DNA from: Hymenobacter sp.
GTDB taxonomy: Bacteria > Bacteroidota > Bacteroidia > Cytophagales > Hymenobacteraceae
Length of the DNA: 12,581 bases
Assembly (NCBI GenBank): GCA_025362615.1
Contig: JANYFQ010000475.1
Coordinates: forward strand, 1-12,581
Direction of reading: 5' to 3'
Shown here: one piece after another, positions 1 through 7,112 of the stretch
Position numbering within the stretch: the stretch's first letter is position 1
Layout: each line of letters begins with the position of its first letter
The notes under the pieces: model-generated
What the model saw: only the letters and a program-made list of their open reading frames with translations
What the model was told of the DNA's origin: nothing
Database searches by the model: none
Position numbers and translations under genes: made by a program

Positions 1-72
1 GCGGTGGGTATTCCGGCCAAAGTCATTAAAATGCTTGACACTCCTCCCGCAGCGCATGGTACCAACGGTTAG
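1..72 (+). CDS. C-terminal end of a hexapeptide-repeat acyltransferase (partial)
   Basis: Frame 1 is open from the left edge to a TAG at 70-72 and reads AVGIPAKVIKMLDTPPAAHG followed by TNG. The V-G-I-P-A-K-V-I-K ending is the typical last turn of left-handed beta-helix sugar or serine O-acetyltransferases, where 'xGxPAKxI' closes the helix domain. Only 23 codons lie in the window, so substrate and N-terminal domain are unknown. The gene overlaps the next one by 17 bases if that gene starts at the ATG at 56, which points to translational coupling in one operon. The tail differs from that of the acyltransferase at 2207-2824, so the two are not recent copies over this stretch. The family call rests on one short motif. 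Confidence 0.72.
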   Translation, partial: AVGIPAKVIKMLDTPPAAHGTNG

Positions 73-1009
73 CGTCTGCATGATTACCTACCGGCACGAG
101 GCCTTCCTAGGCCAAGCCGTTGAATCGGTGCTGATGCAGCAAACCGACTTCGCCGTGGAACTGGTGATTGGCGAGGATTGTTCGCCGGACGCCACGCGGG
201 CCATTGCCCAGGACTACGAACGGCGCTACCCGGCGCAGGTACGGGTCCTGACGCCGGCCGCCAACCTGGGCATCATGCCCAACCTGATGGCCACGATGGC
301 CGCCTGCACCGGCGAGTTCGTCGCTTTTCTGGAAGGCGACGACTACTGGACCGACCCTACCAAGCTGCAACGGCAGGTGGAGGCGCTGCGGGCCAACACC
401 GATTGCGCCATGTGCTTCCACGATGCCGAAGCCTTCAACGACAGTCCAGGGGGTGATGTGTGGAAGTTCAGCGAAAAATTTGCCCACCTGTCGCCGCCGC
501 CTGACGGCGCTTTTCGTCGGTTCGACCAATTGGATTTGGCTCGGCTGGGCTGGTTCATGCCCAGTGCCTCAATGGTGTTTCGGGCGGCGAGTTTGCCCCG
601 GCCGTTGCCGGCCTGGTTTGCCGGCGTCTTCAGCGGCGACTATTCTTTGCAACTGCTGAGCACCAGCAATGGGCCGGCGCTGTACCTGCCGCGTCTCATG
701 TCGGCCTATCGGCTGCACACGGGCGGCGTTATGCAGGCCACGGCCCAGTCGGTGTACCAGATGCGGCGGCGCATCCACGAAAACCTGGTGTACAAGAAGC
801 TGCTGCCGCGCTCGGTACACGCCAACGCCAACTACCTGCTCTCGCTTTTTTACCTCGACCTCAGCGCCGAAGAAGGCAAGCTGGGCCGGCGCTTGCAGCA
901 GGCGTATTACTACTACAAGGGCCTGACCGTGGACCCCGTAAACTTCAAGCGCCACCTTAAACGCCTGACCGGCAAGCTCGTTGGGGCCGCCGGGCCGGAC
1001 GCTGCCTGA
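56..1009 (+). CDS. GT2-family glycosyltransferase (paralogue A)
   Basis: A 317-residue GT-A fold glycosyltransferase of family GT2, probably cytoplasmic or membrane-associated, adding one sugar to a lipid-linked polysaccharide intermediate. The N-terminus gives the first beta strand and loop (VSVCMITYRHEAF, residues 5-17), then GEDCSPD (39-45) for nucleotide binding and EGDDYW (93-98) as the DxD-like metal site. The C-terminal half has SGDYSLQLLS and YRLHTGGV, typical of a GT2 subgroup common in Bacteroidota surface-polysaccharide loci. I chose the ATG at 56 because it places the beta-1 strand correctly; a TTG at 35 is possible but would deepen the overlap with the upstream acyltransferase. 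No transmembrane segment is evident. It is a close paralogue of 2877-3833, with about four fifths of the first 122 aligned residues identical. Donor and acceptor cannot be read from sequence. Confidence 0.9.
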   Translation: MVPTVSVCMITYRHEAFLGQAVESVLMQQTDFAVELVIGEDCSPDATRAIAQDYERRYPAQVRVLTPAANLGIMPNLMATMAACTGEFVAFLEGDDYWTDPTKLQRQVEALRANTDCAMCFHDAEAFNDSPGGDVWKFSEKFAHLSPPPDGAFRRFDQLDLARLGWFMPSASMVFRAASLPRPLPAWFAGVFSGDYSLQLLSTSNGPALYLPRLMSAYRLHTGGVMQATAQSVYQMRRRIHENLVYKKLLPRSVHANANYLLSLFYLDLSAEEGKLGRRLQQAYYYYKGLTVDPVNFKRHLKRLTGKLVGAAGPDAA

Positions 1010-1036
1010 ACAGTCGGGGCAACCGTTGCCAGTAGT

Positions 1037-2146
1037 ATGCTCAACTCCTTCCTGAAATTGTGGCAACGGCTGCTGCCGCCGCCGGCTTCATTTAGCCCCC
1101 CGCCCGCCCCGGCCCACCCGACTGTGCAGGGCCACTACACGCTGCCGGCCAACAGCGCCGAGCTGCCCGCCGGGTTGCAGCCGCTGTTTGCCGCGCCGTA
1201 CCGGCTGGCCCCGGTCCATGTGTTCAGCCTGCACGATGTGTACTTTACGGCGGTGGGGGTGGTGTTCAAAAACCTGCACGTTTTTGGCCCCAGCCTGCCC
1301 GACCAGCGGGTGGCCGGGCTGCTCAACCGCTCGTTTTTGTTGAAGCAGTTTGCCCGGCTGCCCGGCGTGCATCACACTACCCAGCCGCGCCTGGTGCTGG
1401 CGCACGACCAATGGTCGCAGAATTATTACCACTGGATGATTGACTTGCTGCCCCGGTTGCTGCTGCTGCCCGCCGAGCTGCGGCAATTGCCGCTGGTGCT
1501 GCCTAGCTTTGAGGCCGGGCACCTACTGCCCACGCTGCGGGCGCTGGGCTTCGATAATTTTTATCGGCTGCGCGACAACGAGATAGTGTTTGCGAAAGAG
1601 CTGCTGCTGCCGGAGCGCACGGCGGTGGGCGCATTTCAGAACCCCGAGCTGCTGCGGCGAGTGCAGCAGCAATTGGTGCAGGCGCTGTGCCCGGCCGCCG
1701 GGCCGCCCACCCGGCGCATTTACGCCTCGCGGGCCAGGGCCACCAAGCGCCGCCTGCTCAACGAGCCTGCCCTGGAAGAGCTGTTGCGGGGGCTGGGCTT
1801 CGAAATAATTGCCTTCGAGGACATGGACTTTGCCGCCCAGGTGCAGCTCATGCGCGAAACCCAGCTATTTGTGGGCGTTCACGGTGCCAACCTGGTGAAT
1901 ATATTATTCATGCAGCCGGGCAGCGCGGTGGTCGAAATCATGAACACCCAACTCATCAACCTGGTGTACTACCGCATGGCCTCGGCCTTAGAACTGCCGT
2001 ATTACTTTGTGCCCGCTGAATCGACGCGAGCCCCCGCCGCCGCCGACCCTACGGGTTATGATGCCGACCAGAACGATGCCGACGTACGGGTAGACGTCGG
2101 CACGGTAGCCGCGCTGCTGCACCGGCTGTTGTCCGCCGCCAGTTAG
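1037..2146 (+). CDS. GT61-family (DUF563) glycosyltransferase
   Basis: A 369-residue protein matching glycosyltransferase family 61 (formerly DUF563), which includes eukaryotic xylosyl- and GlcNAc-transferases and many bacterial polysaccharide-locus enzymes. The family marks are QNYYHWMIDLLPRL (about residues 126-139), the central RIYASRARATKRRLLNE segment (about 227-243) and FVGVHGANLVNILFM (about 277-291). The GVHGAxLxN signature is the most diagnostic and probably helps bind the nucleotide sugar. A Pro-rich stretch follows the first dozen residues and no membrane segment is evident. The start is the ATG 27 bases after the preceding stop; no Shine-Dalgarno site is seen, as usual in Bacteroidota. 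A second, diverged GT61 lies at 4800-5957. The sugar transferred is unknown. Confidence 0.88.
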   Translation: MLNSFLKLWQRLLPPPASFSPPPAPAHPTVQGHYTLPANSAELPAGLQPLFAAPYRLAPVHVFSLHDVYFTAVGVVFKNLHVFGPSLPDQRVAGLLNRSFLLKQFARLPGVHHTTQPRLVLAHDQWSQNYYHWMIDLLPRLLLLPAELRQLPLVLPSFEAGHLLPTLRALGFDNFYRLRDNEIVFAKELLLPERTAVGAFQNPELLRRVQQQLVQALCPAAGPPTRRIYASRARATKRRLLNEPALEELLRGLGFEIIAFEDMDFAAQVQLMRETQLFVGVHGANLVNILFMQPGSAVVEIMNTQLINLVYYRMASALELPYYFVPAESTRAPAAADPTGYDADQNDADVRVDVGTVAALLHRLLSAAS

Positions 2147-2206
2147 GCGAAACGTGCCGCGCGCTGTTCAAACCGCACTGCCTCACTCTCTTTGTTTTCA
2201 AGCCAT

Positions 2207-2824
2207 ATGATAATTGTCGGAGCCAGCGGCCACGCCGTAGAAGTTTTGCAGTGCCTGCCAGCCCAGGAGTGGGCCACGCTCGTGTTTTACGACGACGTGA
2301 CGCCCGGTGAGATGGGTAAGCTCCTCAATTACTTCACGGTGCTGCGGACACCCGAGGCCGCCCAGGCGCACCTGGCCAGCGACCCGCGCTTTATCCTGGG
2401 CCTGGGCGGCCCGAAGCTGCGCGAACGGCTGGCGGCGCGATTTCGGGGCTGGGGCGGGCGGCTAACCAGCGTGGTGGCCCCTAGCGCCACCCTCGGCCCT
2501 TTCGCCGATTTGGGCGATGGCCTGAATGTTATGCAGTATGCCCTTATTTCGCCCACGGCCACGCTGGGCGAAGGGGTGTTGCTCAACGCCGGGGCATCTG
2601 TTCACCACGATGCCCATATAGGGCCGTACTGCGAAATATCGCCGGGGGCCCGCGTACTGGGGCGCTGCCAGGTGGGAGCCGGCTGCCAGATTGGGGCACA
2701 CGCCATCGTCCTGCCTGACTTGGTGCTCGGCGATGGCGCACGGGTAGGAGCGGGGGCGGTGGTAACAAAATCGGTGCCGGCGGGCGCTACCGTTGCCGGG
2801 GTACCGGCGCGGCTGCTGGGCTAA
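2207..2824 (+). CDS. PglD/NeuD-family sugar acyltransferase
   Basis: A 205-residue protein with the two-domain layout of the PglD/NeuD acyltransferases. An N-terminal Rossmann-like domain begins MIIVGASGHAVEVL (GASGHA, residues 5-10) and binds the nucleotide sugar in characterised members. From about residue 88 a left-handed beta-helix of hexapeptide repeats follows, ending GAGAVVTKSVPAG and AGVPARLLG. NAGASVHHDAHIG (127-139) corresponds to the family's catalytic His region, with His133/His134 as the likely base. Characterised relatives acetylate the 4-amino group of UDP sugars (PglD), perosamine (PerB) or the O-groups of sialic acid (NeuD); which applies here is not visible. The ATG at 2207 puts GASGHA at the normal distance from the N-terminus; a TTG at 2192 is less likely. 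The gene sits between a GT61 and a GT2 gene with gaps of 60 and 52 bases. Confidence 0.87.
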   Translation: MIIVGASGHAVEVLQCLPAQEWATLVFYDDVTPGEMGKLLNYFTVLRTPEAAQAHLASDPRFILGLGGPKLRERLAARFRGWGGRLTSVVAPSATLGPFADLGDGLNVMQYALISPTATLGEGVLLNAGASVHHDAHIGPYCEISPGARVLGRCQVGAGCQIGAHAIVLPDLVLGDGARVGAGAVVTKSVPAGATVAGVPARLLG

Positions 2825-2876
2825 TGCCGAACTTTGCCGCCACGGGCGGGCTGCTATTCCGCTCTTTTTTCTGCTT

Positions 2877-3833
2877 ATGACTGCTAGTTCCACGGCTTAC
2901 ACGGTGAGTGTCTGCTGCATTACGTACAACCACGCGGCATTTTTGGCTCAAACCATCGAGTCGGTGCTGATGCAGAAAACCGACTTTGCGGTGGAACTGG
3001 TGATTGGCGAAGACTGCTCGACGGATACCACCCGCGCCCTGGCCCAGGACTACGAGCGGCGCTACCCCGGCCGGGTGCGGGTGCTGGCCCACGCCCACAA
3101 CCTAGGCATCATGCCCAATTTGATGGCCACGATGGCCGCCTGCACCGGCGAGTTCGTGGCTTTTCTGGAAGGCGACGACTACTGGACCGACCCCGCCAAG
3201 CTGCAACGGCAAGTGGACTTGCTGCGAGCCCGCCCCGACGCGGGCCTCTGCTTCCATGATGCCGAGATTGTGTACGAAGTGGACCCGCCGCGCCCGCCGG
3301 CCGTTTTCAGCCAGCACATTGCCCCGCACGCCCTGCCCGCACCCAGCCCGGCGGCGGCCCCGGTGCGCTTCACGCAGGCGGGCCTGGCGCAGGCGGGTTG
3401 GATTGTGCCCTCGGCCTCTATGATGTTTCGGGCCAGCAATTTACCCCAACCGCTGCCGGCTTGGTTTGCCGGCGTATTCAGCGGCGACTATACCTTGCAA
3501 CTTCTCAGTACCCGGCACGGCGCGGCTTATTACCTGCCGCAGCCAATGGCCGGCTACCGCGTTCACGCCGGCAGTGTTACGGTGCAGTCGGCGCAGTCGG
3601 AGCGCCGGTTTCAGCAACGCATTTACGAGGCCCGTATGTATCGTCAGCACGTTTTCGGCCCCGAAAACAAAGCCTACGGCGACGTGTACCTGGCCAAGCA
3701 GTACCTGGGCTACGCCGAATTTCTGGGGGCTGCCGGGCGCTGGCGCGAACGCCTGCCCTACCTTCTGAAAGGATGGTTGCTGGCCCGGCAGCGCGTGGCG
3801 TTGTTTGTGCGCCACCGCCTGGCGCGGGCCTAA
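2877..3833 (+). CDS. GT2-family glycosyltransferase (paralogue D)
   Basis: A 318-residue GT2 glycosyltransferase, a close paralogue of the one at 56-1009. It keeps VSVCCITYNHAAFL (residues 10-23), GEDCSTD (44-50), EGDDYW (98-103) and the C-terminal SGDYTLQLLS and YRVHAGSV. It differs by a Pro/Ala-rich segment between about residues 135 and 160 (PPRPPAVF through PAPSPAAAPV), where paralogue A has other sequence, and by its C-terminal tail. This suggests the same chemistry with a changed acceptor or linkage, which is an inference. The frame is open upstream to 2793, but the ATG at 2877 gives the same N-terminal length as the paralogue and clears the preceding acyltransferase, so I prefer it. 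It is followed 35 bases later by an unrelated GT2. Confidence 0.9.
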   Translation: MTASSTAYTVSVCCITYNHAAFLAQTIESVLMQKTDFAVELVIGEDCSTDTTRALAQDYERRYPGRVRVLAHAHNLGIMPNLMATMAACTGEFVAFLEGDDYWTDPAKLQRQVDLLRARPDAGLCFHDAEIVYEVDPPRPPAVFSQHIAPHALPAPSPAAAPVRFTQAGLAQAGWIVPSASMMFRASNLPQPLPAWFAGVFSGDYTLQLLSTRHGAAYYLPQPMAGYRVHAGSVTVQSAQSERRFQQRIYEARMYRQHVFGPENKAYGDVYLAKQYLGYAEFLGAAGRWRERLPYLLKGWLLARQRVALFVRHRLARA

Positions 3834-3868
3834 ACAAACGCTTTTATCAAACTGAAAACCAATTTGCT

Positions 3869-4756
3869 ATGAACCCATTCTTTTCCGTTGTCGTGCCGTG
3901 CTACAACCGTGGCCCGCTCCTCGCCGACACGGTGGCCGGCATTCTGCGGCAGCAGGAGACCGACTTTGAGCTGCTGCTCGTGGACGATGGCAGCCGCGAC
4001 GATACCCTGGCCGTGGCCCAGGGCCTGGCCCGCACCGACCCGCGCATCCGCGTGTTTACGCAGCCCAACGCCGAGCGCGGGGCCGCCCGCAACCACGGCC
4101 TGCGCGAAGCCAAAGGGCGTTATGTCAATTTCTTCGACAGCGACGACGAAATGTACCCGCGCCACCTGCTGGCCGTGCGCGAGTACCTGGCCCGGCACGG
4201 CGAGGTGGAAGTAGTACACACCGGCTACGAAATTATTGGGGCCGACGGCCGCGTACTGGTCCGCGAAAACGATTTCAGCCGGCCCACCAACGAGGCCCTG
4301 ATTGACAACAACCACCTGGCCTGCAACACGGTGTTTGTGCGCCGCGACATCGCCCTGGCCAATCCCTTCGAGGAAGACCGCCGCCTGGCCTCGGCCGAAG
4401 ATTGGGAGCTGTGGCTGCGCCTGGCCAGCGAATATACCTTCCACAGCATCAGCGAATGCACTTTTTGCCTGCGCGAACACGCCGGCCGCAGCCTCAACAC
4501 CGTGGCCCCGGAGGCGGTGCGGCAGCGCGACGAGCTTTTCGCTAATCTGATGGCCGCCAACGCGGCTTTTCGGCGGCGCTACGCCGGGCAGGTAGCGTAC
4601 TTTGTGGCCAACCGCTACACCTTCATCACCCTCACGCTGGCGCTGGCCAAAAACCGCCGCCTCGACACCCTGCGCTACCTGGCCAAAGCCCTCCGGGCCG
4701 ACCCCACCGTGCTGTGGCGGCGGCGGTTTCTGGCTTCGGTAAAGCACTTGTTGTAA
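3869..4756 (+). CDS. GT2-family glycosyltransferase
   Basis: A 295-residue GT2 enzyme of the ordinary inverting type. It begins FSVVVPCYNRG (residues 5-15), followed by VDDGSRDDT (38-46), GAARNHG (71-77), the DxD site FFDSDDE (88-94) and EDWELWLRLA (about 177-186), where the ED pair usually holds the catalytic base. The C-terminal third is basic (LWRRRFLASVKHLL at the end) and may lie on the membrane, but no full membrane helix is evident. The reading frame is open upstream to 3398 inside the previous gene. The ATG at 3869 is preferred because family homology begins there and an A/T-rich leader precedes it. It is not closely related to the two paralogous GT2 proteins upstream. The sugar specificity is unknown. 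Confidence 0.92.
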   Translation: MNPFFSVVVPCYNRGPLLADTVAGILRQQETDFELLLVDDGSRDDTLAVAQGLARTDPRIRVFTQPNAERGAARNHGLREAKGRYVNFFDSDDEMYPRHLLAVREYLARHGEVEVVHTGYEIIGADGRVLVRENDFSRPTNEALIDNNHLACNTVFVRRDIALANPFEEDRRLASAEDWELWLRLASEYTFHSISECTFCLREHAGRSLNTVAPEAVRQRDELFANLMAANAAFRRRYAGQVAYFVANRYTFITLTLALAKNRRLDTLRYLAKALRADPTVLWRRRFLASVKHLL

Positions 4757-4799
4757 ATAAAACAGATGCGTTGGCAGTAGCGTAATTTAGTTTTTGGTC

Positions 4800-5957
4800 A
4801 TGCGAGAAAAAATTAAGAAAACCCTGAAAAAGCTACTGCCGCTTGTGTTGCTCCGGCAGGTGCAATTGGCAGTGAATAAGGTCCGAATAAAAACAATTGA
4901 TAAAATACGTTTCCCCGAGCACCATTTTCAACAAACCGATTTTATTATCCGGCGCGACGATTATCCTTTTCGGATTCACACGCCCCAAACGGCGCATCTT
5001 GACCCGCGCTTGCGGCAACAATTCGAGCAGGATAACAGCGACTGGACGCAGGATGAATACCTGTTAGTTTACGATGAGCCGTGCATTATCGAGCCGCAGC
5101 ACGGGTGGGCTATGTCGCTCGAAAACAAGTTGATTTACCCTTCACTGGGATTTAGCCGGGTTCCATACTTACCCAAGCCCGCCAGTAAAATAAAGGCACT
5201 CCGTACCGCACCGCTCGAAGAATACGCGGAATTGATATCGTTGCGCGACACGGGAGAAGAAAATTATTATCATTTCTACAACGACGTATTAGCCAAGCTT
5301 TTTTTCCTGGAAGAAAAGCTGGAATTGTCGCCAAGTGTACCAATTTTAATCAGTAAAAAACTTTACGAACGGGCGTATTTTCAATATTTTCTGAGTCATC
5401 CATATTTGCGCGACCGGAATTGGGTAGTACAGGATACGCAGTACATTCGCAGCCACCGGACTTACTTCTGCAAGCCGCTGACGCATACGCCGCAGTATTA
5501 TTTCCGCATTCTGGATATGGTGCGCCCCGAAGACCGGCAGGAAACCGGCAGTGAAAACCGGCGCATTTTCATCACACGCAGCCCCAAGCGACTCCGCTTT
5601 ATAGAGAACAACGCCGAGGTTGCAACGATATGCCAGGAGCTTGGTTTCGAAACGCTTGACTTTGACGAATTGACGCTGCCGCAGCAAATTCGTATCATGC
5701 AGCAGGCTCGCTACGTGGTGGGCATTCACGGTGCCGGGTTGGCAAATATGTTGTTTCGGGGGGAGCAGCCGATGGGGTTGTTGGAAATTTATCCACCGGC
5801 CATTTATTTCCCCTTTCACTACATTTTGATGGCAAATCAGCTCGGTTTTCAGTACGACGGACTGATTGGACAACCGGGAACGCAGGCTTTTTCGGGTGGT
5901 TTTCGGGTAGATACCCACGAATTGAGACAGCGGTTGGAAGCGTTGCTGCAACGCTAA
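4800..5957 (+). CDS. GT61-family (DUF563) glycosyltransferase, A+T-rich gene
   Basis: A 385-residue protein of glycosyltransferase family 61. Marks are ENYYHFYNDVLAKLFF (about residues 154-169, equivalent to QNYYHWMID in the other copy), RRIFITRSPKRLRF (about 253-266) and VVGIHGAGLANMLFRG (about 305-320). The N-terminus is strongly basic and hydrophobic (MREKIKKTLKKLLPLVLL) and may bind the membrane surface. The ATG at 4800 is chosen over a TTG two codons earlier. Base use differs sharply from upstream: by hand count, the 60 bases at 4921-4980 are 40% GC and those at 5341-5400 are 30%, against about 72% at 4141-4200. This suggests a separate acquisition or slower adjustment to host composition. 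It is diverged from the GT61 at 1037-2146 apart from the core motifs. Confidence 0.88.
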   Translation: MREKIKKTLKKLLPLVLLRQVQLAVNKVRIKTIDKIRFPEHHFQQTDFIIRRDDYPFRIHTPQTAHLDPRLRQQFEQDNSDWTQDEYLLVYDEPCIIEPQHGWAMSLENKLIYPSLGFSRVPYLPKPASKIKALRTAPLEEYAELISLRDTGEENYYHFYNDVLAKLFFLEEKLELSPSVPILISKKLYERAYFQYFLSHPYLRDRNWVVQDTQYIRSHRTYFCKPLTHTPQYYFRILDMVRPEDRQETGSENRRIFITRSPKRLRFIENNAEVATICQELGFETLDFDELTLPQQIRIMQQARYVVGIHGAGLANMLFRGEQPMGLLEIYPPAIYFPFHYILMANQLGFQYDGLIGQPGTQAFSGGFRVDTHELRQRLEALLQR

Positions 5958-6044
5958 TCCGGGTGAATAATTAACACGTATGAAGATGATTTTTAAGTTG
6001 TTACAAAGATATTCTTGCAGGCAGTCGACAACGGCGTAGGCAGT

Positions 6045-6052
6045 TAGTTTTG
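6045..6052 (+). promoter_or_regulatory. Candidate Bacteroidota -7 promoter element
   Basis: TAGTTTTG matches the TAnnTTTG -7 consensus of Bacteroidota housekeeping promoters. It lies about 80 bases before the ATG at 6135 in an A+T-rich gap. No well-placed TTG -33 element is seen; the nearest TTG, at 6015-6017, is 27 bases upstream, which is longer than usual. A short motif like this can occur by chance in A+T-rich DNA. Confidence 0.3.
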
Positions 6053-6081
6053 AGCCGGCAACCCAACGACAATCATCCGAT

Positions 6082-6121
6082 GGATTTTCCAACCGGATTT
6101 TCAACCAGCTTTATTTTCAAC
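6082..6121 (+). repeat. Three short direct repeats in a gene leader
   Basis: GGATTTTCCAACC at 6082-6094, GGATTTTCAACC at 6095-6106 and TTATTTTCAAC at 6111-6121 are near-copies of one 11-13 base unit. They end 13 bases before the ATG at 6135. They could arise by slippage or be a binding site for a regulator; the sequence does not decide. Confidence 0.45.
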
Positions 6122-6134
6122 AAATACTTTTCCG

Positions 6135-7073
6135 ATGCAGAAGCCCACCACCATTGCCCTGGTCATCCCATATTTTGGCAAGTTCCCCGATTACCTGAGT
6201 TATTTTTTGGAAACGTGTGCCTTCAATAAAAACATTGATTTTTGGTTTTTCTGCGATAATCCTTGGTCCGGGGCCAAGCACACGGCACCCAATGTCCGGG
6301 TGATACCGATGACGCTACTGGAATTTAATGTTCTGGCCACCAACAAACTCGGCGTAGAAGTTGCCTTGGCTAATGCCTACAAACTCTGCGATTTGAAGCC
6401 GATGTACGGCCGGGTGTTCGAGGACTATCTGCGTCCGTACCAATTCTGGGGATTTTGCGACGTAGATATTTTATTGGGCGATACGTCAAAAATATTGACT
6501 GCAAAGTTGCTCGATGATTTTGACATTATTTCGGCCCATGCACTGTACTTGTCGGGGCCTTTTTCGTTGTTTCGCAACACGCAGCTTGTTAATGACTTAT
6601 TTCAGAAAAGTGCCGACGTGGGGCGCGTTATAAGTGACCCCCGCGTACTCTTGTTTGACGAGGCCGGCAATGCGCTGCCGCATTTGTGGGCGGGGCACGA
6701 CATCGCGGACTTCAAAGCCGATATCGAAAGCATGACTCACTTGCTGAAAAACCCGCTCAAGTGTGCGTTGCGGGTCAATTTTGCCGGTTTTATTACCGAG
6801 CGGGTGGTGGAGGAACTGACTTGGCAGGCCGGCGAACTGCACGACGAAGCAGGGCGAGAAGTGTTTGTTTTTCATTATATTGTGTACAAAAACCGGTTTG
6901 ATTTCGGAGTTCTGCCCAACGATTTTAAAGCTGGGCAACCGTTTTATTTCTACAAAAGCGGTTTGCACACCGGGGCTGCCTGGCGCAAGCACTGGCTCCG
7001 CTTGGGCAGCTTGCTGCACAACACCACCCGGCGGGCAGTGCGGAAGCTGCGCTCTTACGTCGGCTCACGGTAG
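6135..7073 (+). CDS. DUF6625-type putative glycosyltransferase
   Basis: A 312-residue protein that I place in the DUF6625 group of putative glycosyltransferases from polysaccharide loci. It has IALVIPYFGKFPDYLSYFL (residues 7-25) as a first strand and loop, FFCDN (38-42), YKLCDLKPMYGRVF (82-95) and WGFCDVDILLGD (105-116), in which Asp109-x-Asp111 looks like a GT-A metal site. The C-terminal part has FVFHYIVYKNRF. I recall no biochemically characterised close relative, so transferase activity is inferred from the DxD motif and the neighbours. It shares the low GC of the preceding GT61 gene, suggesting both arrived together. The ATG at 6135 fits the position of the first strand. The end (RRAVRKLRSYVGSR) is basic and may contact the membrane. 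Confidence 0.8.
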   Translation: MQKPTTIALVIPYFGKFPDYLSYFLETCAFNKNIDFWFFCDNPWSGAKHTAPNVRVIPMTLLEFNVLATNKLGVEVALANAYKLCDLKPMYGRVFEDYLRPYQFWGFCDVDILLGDTSKILTAKLLDDFDIISAHALYLSGPFSLFRNTQLVNDLFQKSADVGRVISDPRVLLFDEAGNALPHLWAGHDIADFKADIESMTHLLKNPLKCALRVNFAGFITERVVEELTWQAGELHDEAGREVFVFHYIVYKNRFDFGVLPNDFKAGQPFYFYKSGLHTGAAWRKHWLRLGSLLHNTTRRAVRKLRSYVGSR

Positions 7074-7078
7074 CTTTG
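7071..7078 (+). promoter_or_regulatory. Candidate -7 promoter element overlapping a stop codon
   Basis: TAGCTTTG fits TAnnTTTG and begins in the TAG stop of the preceding gene, 34 bases before the ATG at 7113. No TTG is seen at the usual -33 distance. If active it would give the two GT4 genes their own promoter; otherwise they are read from upstream. Confidence 0.28.
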
Positions 7079-7112
7079 CGACTGCCACCACGTTTATAGC
7101 TCGTATAACTCT

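Larger units (their letters stand above)
5958..6134. other. A+T-rich intergenic gap with short direct repeats
   Basis: This 177-base gap is the longest between genes here. It holds a 19-codon ATG-to-TAG frame at 5980-6039 (begins MKMIFKLLQRYS), a TAnnTTTG-type motif at 6045-6052, and three short direct repeats ending in TTTTC(C)AAC at 6082-6094, 6095-6106 and 6111-6121, just before the next gene. No stem with a T-run that would make a convincing terminator is visible. It could be the leader of the gene at 6135, or the scar of a deleted or inserted gene. Confidence 0.5.

Noticed and set aside
3398..3868. 157-codon upstream extension of the third GT2 gene
   Set aside because: It lies inside the preceding GT2 gene in another frame and its translation is not GT-like. 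Homology starts at the ATG at 3869.
3830..4747. Antisense open frame of 305 codons opposite the third GT2 gene
   Set aside because: It mirrors a well-supported GT2 gene in GC-rich DNA, where reverse-strand stops are rare. Its protein is low-complexity and shows no family motif.
4783..4796. Promoter -7 box before the second GT61 gene (TAATTTAG or TAGTTTTTG)
   Set aside because: Both candidates deviate from TAnnTTTG by a base or a length change, and no upstream TTG is at a suitable distance.
5346..6104. Antisense open frame of 252 codons across the GT61 end and the following gap
   Set aside because: It is opposite the conserved GVHGA-type GT61 segment and reaches into non-coding DNA only because stops happen to be absent. 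No motif was found in it.
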